The notes under the pieces were generated by a model. It made no database searches and was not told the DNA's origin. It saw only the letters and a list, made by a program, of their open reading frames with translations. Source: Desulfurococcales archaeon (GTDB taxonomy: Archaea > Thermoproteota > Thermoprotei_A > Sulfolobales > NBVN01). From it: a stretch of DNA of 32,532 nt. Location: assembly GCA_026986255.1 (NCBI GenBank), contig JALSOX010000023.1:1-32532 (forward strand), given 5' to 3'. The position numbers and the translations under genes were made by a program. Below are positions 27,261-32,532 of the stretch, one piece after another; the first letter of the stretch is position 1, and every line of letters starts with the position of its first letter.

Positions 27261-30200
27261 AGCATCCGCCCTCCACAATCCTAAACTGCCTTAACTCGTC
27301 ATATAACTCATCAAGCAACTCCTCGTACCTTGCTTTTCCTTCCTCAACCTCCCTCATCCTCCTCTCGAGGAACCTTGTTCTTTCTTCACTAACTAACTTT
27401 TCGTACTTTGACTGCAAGTAGGAGTAAACTTCCCTGCCTAGCGGTAGCGGCACTATGCCCAACTCACGCCTCCCTCCCTTCCCCTTCACCGCGATGTAGG
27501 CTACGTAGTGCCTCTTGAAGAGCGTGTCCACGATCTTAGCGTACGTGCTAGGCCTACCTATTTCCTTCTCCTTCATCTCCCGTACGAGTGAAGCTTGAGT
27601 ATGTAGGGGTTCACGGTGCCACTCCTTGAGCTCAAATCCGCGGCTGATAACGTACCTCCCTTCCTCGGGTACTCGCCGCACGCTGAAATACCTGTAGAAT
27701 GCGGTGAATCCATCAAATATCAAGTCGGAGTACACCTCGAAGTTCAGGGGGTCAAGCTCCACTGCCGTGCCGTCACTGAGCAGTACCGTCACCCTAGCTA
27801 CGCCCCTCACCTTCTTTACGACTGTGGGCTTTGATTGGGAGGCCATGAACCTCCTGAATATTAAGTCGTACACAGCAAAGTGTGCGCGGGTCAGCCTCCT
27901 CACAGGCTCTATGATTCCCTCATTAATTAGGTTCCTCAGAGTCTCTACGTCAATGGGTCTAGTGGGCCTTATACACTCATGCGCTCCTCCCTCACCCCAG
28001 GTTCTGGGCTGGAAGTAGTTCTCGAACTTATCACCGAATTTCTCCTTCATGTACTCCCTAGCGACGCTAATACCGACGTCAGAGACCCTCGTACTGTCCG
28101 TTCTGTGATACGTTATGAAGCCAAGCTCGAACAGGTCCTGCAGTATCTGCATGGCCTTAGGTGCCGGGATGCCGTACTTTGAGGAGATGTCGTAGAGTGC
28201 GGAGTCCGTAGTGTATGGGGGTAGCGGGTTGACCTGAGTCTCCGTGATTTCCTCGTACCTCACCTCCGCTATGACGGTCTTGACCTTACCTGAGTGTATC
28301 TTCCGCCGCTTGTCCTCCGGTATCGGTATCTCTAACCTTAACTCTTCGAGCTGTAAGATTAGGAAAGGCGTCTTTGACTTTATGTGGCGGTCATACGCAT
28401 CTATTATCCAGCCAAGTACGGGTGTCTGAACTCTTCCGGCGCTGAGGTTTCTGTATTCCTTAGGGTTGGCCTCGCAGAGCTTAGCGTACCGCTCGAGGTA
28501 TTTTAGTGTTCTTTTGTCTATGCGTGCACCCTCCTTCTTAGCCTTAGGTAGGGCCTCTAGCTTCTTCTTACAGAACTCTTGCCAGAACTCCGTCTGTAGT
28601 TTACGTGAGAGTGAGAAGCCTATCCACCTATCCTCTATCCTCCTGACGAGTTGCGCCTTAACTAGGTCGTAGTTTATCTTTCTGGGGTTATTCACGGCGT
28701 TGATGATGGCCCTTCTCGTTACCTCATGGAACTCCACCCTATACACGTTCCTATTCACTGGGAGGATCACGTTAGTTATATCGAACGCTATCTTCTCTCC
28801 CTCAGTGTCTGGGTCCGTCCCGACCAGTATTTCATCTACCTCCAGCGCTACGTCCCTCAATGCCTCGACAGCCTTGACGGAGTCCATCACATTAGTTGAC
28901 CCGCAGTAGGGACACCGTGGGTTCCGCTCGTCCAGCTCGGCCGTGAACTGATGACCGCAGTTATTGCATCTCTTAAGCGTAGTGTAGATAGGCACGAACC
29001 TGGGTCCGTGTTTATTATTCGATCCGCGGCAAACTATGCCGTGAATCGTGGGTAGCTCTTCCTTCAGCTCCGTGACTAAGTCGTAGATATGGCCACCGCT
29101 AGCCGTTATGAGTAGGGTGTAGTTTCCTAGGTTGGCTTCATAAACCCTTAGACGACCGTACTCCCTAACGCTTGGTCTGCCAAAGAATTTAGCTATGGTT
29201 CTCGCCTTGTTTGGAGACTCAACCACTAAGAGAGCTGTCTTCAACCTTAAGGGTCCTTCCTTACCTATCGCTTCACGCGGGATTCGTCCCTCCCTTATCC
29301 TACGTATTAACTCCCTAGTCCTGTCTATTTCTGATAACACCTCATCTAGACGCACCTCATTTAACGGTATGAACTTGAAGTCATCAATCATCCAACGCAG
29401 TCTCCTCTCAAGCCCACTGAGTATTCTCTCATCATCTACTATCACTACTGAGAGACCCTTGCTTATGCCTCCTAAGTAGAGCCTTGACGTCCTGCCGCTC
29501 GCCTGGATGTAGGTTGGTGCGTCCGGTATCAGCACGTATAGGTTGCCATCCTCCTCGTAGACGGCTACGTTGGGGTTTCGACGGATTGCCTCGAGGATTT
29601 CGGGCTTGGTTAGGAGGTTATTGAGCAGCTGGTAGGCATCCATGAATTCCCTCTCAGCAGGGGTTGCTGGTTTGCGCTTGCCTTCGAGCACTTTATTAAG
29701 TACTTGAATTAAGGCCATTCCCGCCCTCCTTAAGTACCTCCTCAGCCTGACGATGTGGGCGTCTATCGCGCGTCGTTGCTCGCTATCCTCTACAGCATCC
29801 CTAACGAGAGGAAGTAGTCTAAGGATGTCTTGGGGCTTCACACCCTCTAGTCTGAGGCTTATCTTGTGCCTCGGGGGCCCCGCAAATATGGCGTAGCGGA
29901 TCACTTCGGGTAAGTCAATGCCCCTAACGAGTATCCCGTAGTACGTGGCTACGCCCACCAGCACGTCAAGTTCTCCTTTAGCAAACCTATCTATAGCTGC
30001 GACGTTCCTGCTGTGCACGGCCTCGGCCTTAATTCCCCGTTTCCTCAGGTACTCCGCTACCTCCATAGCGTAGTCCACGCCCTTGTCTATTGGGACGTAG
30101 ATTAGGCCGCCCCCACCAAGCCTCCTAACTAACCGCAGGATCGTCTCCTTAATGTCGCCCTCGGGGTGCTTGTAGGTGTCCACGATATTACGTATGAACT

Positions 30201-31155
30201 CCGGCCTAGCACCGATCTCAAAGCCCAGTAGTTCCTTGAACAACTTAACCCTTGTGCCGCGCGGATTGCCTGTAGCTGACGCTATTATTAGTACCTTATC
30301 CACTTTCCGCCTTTTACGCTCAAGTACCTCCTCTATCTGGTTGAGCTTCTCTAGGAGCTTCGTGTCTTCCCCTCTGAACACGAGTTCCCTCTTAAGCCTA
30401 ATGGCCTGCAATGCGCGCTCTAAGTCTTCTTCGGTGAACCCCAGTAGTTGGAGCACGTAGTTTATGGCCTTAGACCCTTTCAGTATGGCATCGACGTCGT
30501 CAACGAAGATGAATTTGAAGTCGTGCCTGAGTATCTTATCCGGGTTGCGGAGCAGGTAGTTTGAGGTAGTCACGAGTATGTCGAAGCCCTGCGGATCCTC
30601 TAAGGCTTTCTCCCGTGCCTCCCTTTCACGCTTCTTGAGCTTCGAGTGAATGGCAACGAACCTAACCACGATCCCCGCCCTCGCAGACATCTCCTCAAGT
30701 CTCCTCTCAAGCTGCATGGCCAGCGCCGTCGTGGGGACTATGAAGTACGACTTATGTCCCTTCATAGCTAGGTAGAGCGCTACGGCAGCGCCGAACGTCG
30801 TCTTACCGACCCCGGTGGGCGCTATCATCGCGAATGAAGCCTTCTTAGCTATTCGCTTAATCCACAGCCTCTGAATGCTCCACGGGTCATTACCGACGCA
30901 TCTCCTGAAGAAATCACAGATCTCCTCATACGTACGGGTAACCTCATGCAACACCCCATACGCTTTAAGCGTGCCTAACCCCCTAAGCTTCTCGTAAACC
31001 TCATGAACGGATAGCTCCGCAGGAGGCTCAGGCAGGCATGAGGAGCAAGGCAAGCCCCTCTCTAAGCGCCTATCACTCACGAACCCCCCGCAGTTAGGGC
31101 AAGCCCTCCCATAGACCAGGAGGTCAGCCCCCTCAACTTCCTCCCTGAGCGTCAT
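27247..31155 (-). CDS. rgy: Reverse gyrase
   Basis: About 1302 aa, the hallmark enzyme of hyperthermophiles that introduces positive supercoils. The N-terminal zinc finger is CPNC...CSSC (about 19-40). The helicase-like module has Walker A APTGVGKT (112-119), DDVD (219-222) and QASGRTSR (551-558). The topoisomerase IA module has VVESPNKA (about 644), a second zinc finger CNNC...CPYC (730-751), TDPDTEGEK (about 780-788) and catalytic Tyr in TYHRTDS (Tyr about 1016). Both halves are intact. ATG 31155 with GAGGT 8 nt upstream is preferred over TTG 31167. TATA-like CCTTTATTAG near 31188-31197 would give a very short leader. The downstream nitrilase-fold gene overlaps its end. Confidence 0.97.
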   Translation of the reverse strand: MTLREEVEGADLLVYGRACPNCGGFVSDRRLERGLPCSSCLPEPPAELSVHEVYEKLRGLGTLKAYGVLHEVTRTYEEICDFFRRCVGNDPWSIQRLWIKRIAKKASFAMIAPTGVGKTTFGAAVALYLAMKGHKSYFIVPTTALAMQLERRLEEMSARAGIVVRFVAIHSKLKKREREAREKALEDPQGFDILVTTSNYLLRNPDKILRHDFKFIFVDDVDAILKGSKAINYVLQLLGFTEEDLERALQAIRLKRELVFRGEDTKLLEKLNQIEEVLERKRRKVDKVLIIASATGNPRGTRVKLFKELLGFEIGARPEFIRNIVDTYKHPEGDIKETILRLVRRLGGGGLIYVPIDKGVDYAMEVAEYLRKRGIKAEAVHSRNVAAIDRFAKGELDVLVGVATYYGILVRGIDLPEVIRYAIFAGPPRHKISLRLEGVKPQDILRLLPLVRDAVEDSEQRRAIDAHIVRLRRYLRRAGMALIQVLNKVLEGKRKPATPAEREFMDAYQLLNNLLTKPEILEAIRRNPNVAVYEEDGNLYVLIPDAPTYIQASGRTSRLYLGGISKGLSVVIVDDERILSGLERRLRWMIDDFKFIPLNEVRLDEVLSEIDRTRELIRRIREGRIPREAIGKEGPLRLKTALLVVESPNKARTIAKFFGRPSVREYGRLRVYEANLGNYTLLITASGGHIYDLVTELKEELPTIHGIVCRGSNNKHGPRFVPIYTTLKRCNNCGHQFTAELDERNPRCPYCGSTNVMDSVKAVEALRDVALEVDEILVGTDPDTEGEKIAFDITNVILPVNRNVYRVEFHEVTRRAIINAVNNPRKINYDLVKAQLVRRIEDRWIGFSLSRKLQTEFWQEFCKKKLEALPKAKKEGARIDKRTLKYLERYAKLCEANPKEYRNLSAGRVQTPVLGWIIDAYDRHIKSKTPFLILQLEELRLEIPIPEDKRRKIHSGKVKTVIAEVRYEEITETQVNPLPPYTTDSALYDISSKYGIPAPKAMQILQDLFELGFITYHRTDSTRVSDVGISVAREYMKEKFGDKFENYFQPRTWGEGGAHECIRPTRPIDVETLRNLINEGIIEPVRRLTRAHFAVYDLIFRRFMASQSKPTVVKKVRGVARVTVLLSDGTAVELDPLNFEVYSDLIFDGFTAFYRYFSVRRVPEEGRYVISRGFELKEWHREPLHTQASLVREMKEKEIGRPSTYAKIVDTLFKRHYVAYIAVKGKGGRRELGIVPLPLGREVYSYLQSKYEKLVSEERTRFLERRMREVEEGKARYEELLDELYDELRQFRIVEGGCFERR

Positions 31156-31214
31156 ACCCAACCTCAAGATATGAGGGCTTAAAACATTCTAATAAAGGAT
31201 TTCCCTTGAAAGAA

Positions 31215-31277
31215 ACCCTCAGTGAAGAGAAGACACATCACCCCCGAAGGTCAGGAGACCGTCGTATCATCACTCAA
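31215..31277 (-). ncRNA. C/D-box guide sRNA candidate (minus strand)
   Basis: Boxes in order on the minus strand: C GTGATGA (31273-31267), 12-nt guide, D' CTGA (31254-31251), 9-nt spacer, C' GTGATGT (31241-31235), 12-nt guide, D CTGA (31222-31219). Both guides have the archaeal 12-nt spacing. A TATA-like TTTATTAG (31298-31305) lies about 26 nt upstream of the start. The D' guide TACGACGGTCTC is complementary over 10 nt to the conserved 23S rRNA stretch AGACCGUCGU near the peptidyl-transferase centre, as recalled. The predicted methylated base is the C five nucleotides from D'. Confidence 0.72.
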
Positions 31278-31317
31278 CACAACAAATATCTAGCCCACTA
31301 ATAAACAAGAACCAAGG
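31274..31317. promoter_or_regulatory. Shared divergent promoter region of the two sRNA candidates
   Basis: The 44 bp between the C boxes hold AAATATC (31284-31290) correctly placed for the plus-strand RNA and TTTATTAG on the minus strand (31298-31305) for the other. Inferred from spacing. Confidence 0.45.
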
Positions 31318-31374
31318 ATGATGAGAGACGAGGAACGACTAAAAGGAATGAAGAAACCTGTCTCAGCTGACTTA
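31314..31374 (+). ncRNA. C/D-box guide sRNA candidate (plus strand)
   Basis: Boxes: C ATGATGA (31318-31324), 14 nt, D' CTAA (31339-31342), 5 nt, C' ATGAAGA (31348-31354), 12 nt, D CTGA (31367-31370). The outer C and D boxes are perfect and AAG/CTT can close the ends. AAATATC (31284-31290) is a possible TATA. The D guide AACCTGTCTCAG is complementary over 10-11 nt to UGAGACAGGUU, the 23S rRNA stretch directly after the minus-strand sRNA's target. Confidence 0.65.
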
Positions 31375-31607
31375 AGTTGTTAGTGATCTAGGGATTCCTA
31401 GGATGGCGATCAAAGACTCAGTTAAGATGAATATGCATGGATGAATACATGGGCAGTACCTGCCCATATTCGAAAACGTGGATTGTGGGAAGACACGTTT
31501 CAATATGGCTGGTAGTGATAGTAATCTATTTTAACGGAACAAATTAACAGAGATAAAAATAGCAATATATAAAAATGTTCACGATGCAATCGGCTTCTAA
31601 TGACGAT
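31375..31607. other. AT-rich non-coding gap with overlapping hairpins
   Basis: No coding frame is credible here. ATGGGCAG-tac-CTGCCCAT (31449-31467) is a perfect 8-bp hairpin. CCATATT/AATATGG with AAACGTG/CACGTTT (31464-31508) forms a second, and the two share 31464-31467, so they exclude each other. The last 80 bp are very AT-rich, downstream of the glycosyltransferase gene. Confidence 0.5.
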
Positions 31608-32532
31608 TTACCATTTCTTCTTTGGTCTTATCAGTGCTTTCCAGAACATGAATGAATTGATGAACCTGTGGACATAGTAGTGAGGTATGCTTTTGAGAGC
31701 GGTCTTCTTGGCATATTTGACTTTGTACTTAGATGACAGGTATAATGCAAGTGATGTAGAAATGGCTAGATCTACCCCAATAGCCAGCATTAACAATGAT
31801 AGCTGCCCGGTAATGGCTAAGTATGTCATTACTCCGAGCCCTATCAATGGGAGGAGCGATTCGATAAGAGTCCATATAACTATTGCCTTCAAACCTTTTG
31901 AGACGTGTTTAAACCTATTCTCTAATACGTCCTTCACGCTATACCATCTATGTATTTGACTAGTGTACTCTTTAAATGACTCAGGATCCTCAGTGTAGCT
32001 TATTGCGTTTGGATTGAATCCTAGCCTCATATACTCGTTCTCGTCGTTTTTAACGGATTGAGCAAGCCATGAGACATCCATGTCTTCGACCACGGTGTCT
32101 GTTGGGATCTTGTGTTCACGTAGGAATTTCGTCCTCCACATCATAGAGCACCCGGATAGTGTCCAGATACCACCTAGCTTGAGTTGTACCTTCTTTGACT
32201 GTGGTGAGACCAAATATTCCAGTAATCTGCTCTTTTGTGTTGAGGAACTTACATTCTTAGGAAGAATTAAGCCACTTACGCCTTGCACGGATTCCTTGTA
32301 GAATCCTCTTAGCACTTCATGAGCGAATGCTTTGTCTAGCACGGTGTCAGCATCTAGTATTAACGTGTAGGGTGTCCTAACGAAATCTAATGCTCTATTA
32401 ATTGACGCTGCTTTCCCTATATTTGCTTTGTTTGCTATCAGTGTTATCTTATCGCCGAACTTTTCCAGTATTTTTAATGAGTTATCGGTTGAAGCATCGT
32501 GGTTGCCCGTGTCCGTTAGTTTGGTTACTTCT
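31608..32532 (-). CDS. Membrane GT2 glycosyltransferase, N-terminus cut by window edge
   Basis: 307 residues are visible; the frame stays open to the right edge, so the internal GTG at 32342 is not the start. GT-A motifs: DASTDNSLKIL, NIGKAASINRAL, LILDADTVLDKAF (DxD metal site), VEDMDVSW (catalytic base region) and QIHRW, which is the QxxRW motif of processive GT2 enzymes such as cellulose and hyaluronan synthases. At least two transmembrane helices follow (about 151-200 residues after the GTG), then a basic C-terminus. It probably polymerises an extracellular polysaccharide or builds surface glycans. The gene is more AT-rich than most of the window, which may hint at an accessory or transferred segment. 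Confidence 0.85.
   Translation of the reverse strand, partial: EVTKLTDTGNHDASTDNSLKILEKFGDKITLIANKANIGKAASINRALDFVRTPYTLILDADTVLDKAFAHEVLRGFYKESVQGVSGLILPKNVSSSTQKSRLLEYLVSPQSKKVQLKLGGIWTLSGCSMMWRTKFLREHKIPTDTVVEDMDVSWLAQSVKNDENEYMRLGFNPNAISYTEDPESFKEYTSQIHRWYSVKDVLENRFKHVSKGLKAIVIWTLIESLLPLIGLGVMTYLAITGQLSLLMLAIGVDLAISTSLALYLSSKYKVKYAKKTALKSIPHYYVHRFINSFMFWKALIRPKKKW

Noticed and set aside
31608..32342. Taking GTG 32342 as the start of the glycosyltransferase
   Set aside because: The frame continues upstream with the essential DASTD and DAD motifs to the window edge, so the gene is truncated, not short.

Overview
The window reads as a chromosome segment of a hyperthermophilic crenarchaeon (Thermoproteota, class Thermoprotei; genus not resolved). 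The evidence is a full-length reverse gyrase, archaeal MCM next to a Gins23-type GINS subunit, FEN-1, a two-ring CDC48 ATPase, aEF-1beta, class III (prepilin-type) signal peptides, archaeal TATA boxes, frequent TTG/GTG starts and an intron-containing tRNA-Lys. Coding density is high. No CRISPR array, rRNA operon or intact insertion sequence was seen.

Layout. (1) 1-169: the start of glyA, cut by the window edge. (2) 257-12239: an archaeal type IV pilus / surface-structure island. It holds a prepilin-like protein, a 1027-aa membrane-anchored surface protein, a FlaJ/TadC-type platform protein, three further small prepilin-like proteins, a 745-aa prepilin-like protein with a large C-terminal domain, and a GspE/VirB11-type ATPase. 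A GC-rich, hairpin-rich 520-bp gap (3923-4450) lies inside it. (3) 12416-21977: housekeeping genes. These are a coiled-coil protein, a TatD-type hydrolase, a small winged-helix protein, CDC48, aEF-1beta with a zinc-ribbon partner, FEN-1, a DPH6-like ligase with a winged-helix regulator, ornithine carbamoyltransferase, a protein with a very basic tail and an adenosine-specific-kinase-family protein. (4) 22055-25559: a replication cluster reading gins23, mcm, a small unknown and a THUMP-like protein. (5) 25693-27260: a small-RNA candidate, tRNA-Lys(CTT) with a 20-nt intron, an unknown protein and a nitrilase-fold protein that appears to lack its catalytic cysteine. (6) 27247-31155: reverse gyrase. 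(7) 31156-32532: an intergenic block with two divergent C/D-box sRNA candidates, then a truncated membrane GT2 glycosyltransferase.

How the parts connect. The ATPase, platform and prepilins form the core of one pilus machine; the prepilin peptidase must lie elsewhere. MCM and GINS are parts of the replicative helicase, and FEN-1 processes Okazaki fragments. The two sRNA candidates beside reverse gyrase carry guides that appear complementary to neighbouring stretches of the 23S rRNA peptidyl-transferase region.

Most unusual observations: the divergent sRNA pair with adjacent predicted 23S targets; a 95-bp exact duplication between the D1 and D2 rings of cdc48; (A+C)/(G+T) strand-skew domains that flip inside genes across the pilus island; the giant prepilin-like protein; and the tRNA-Lys intron at position 30/31.
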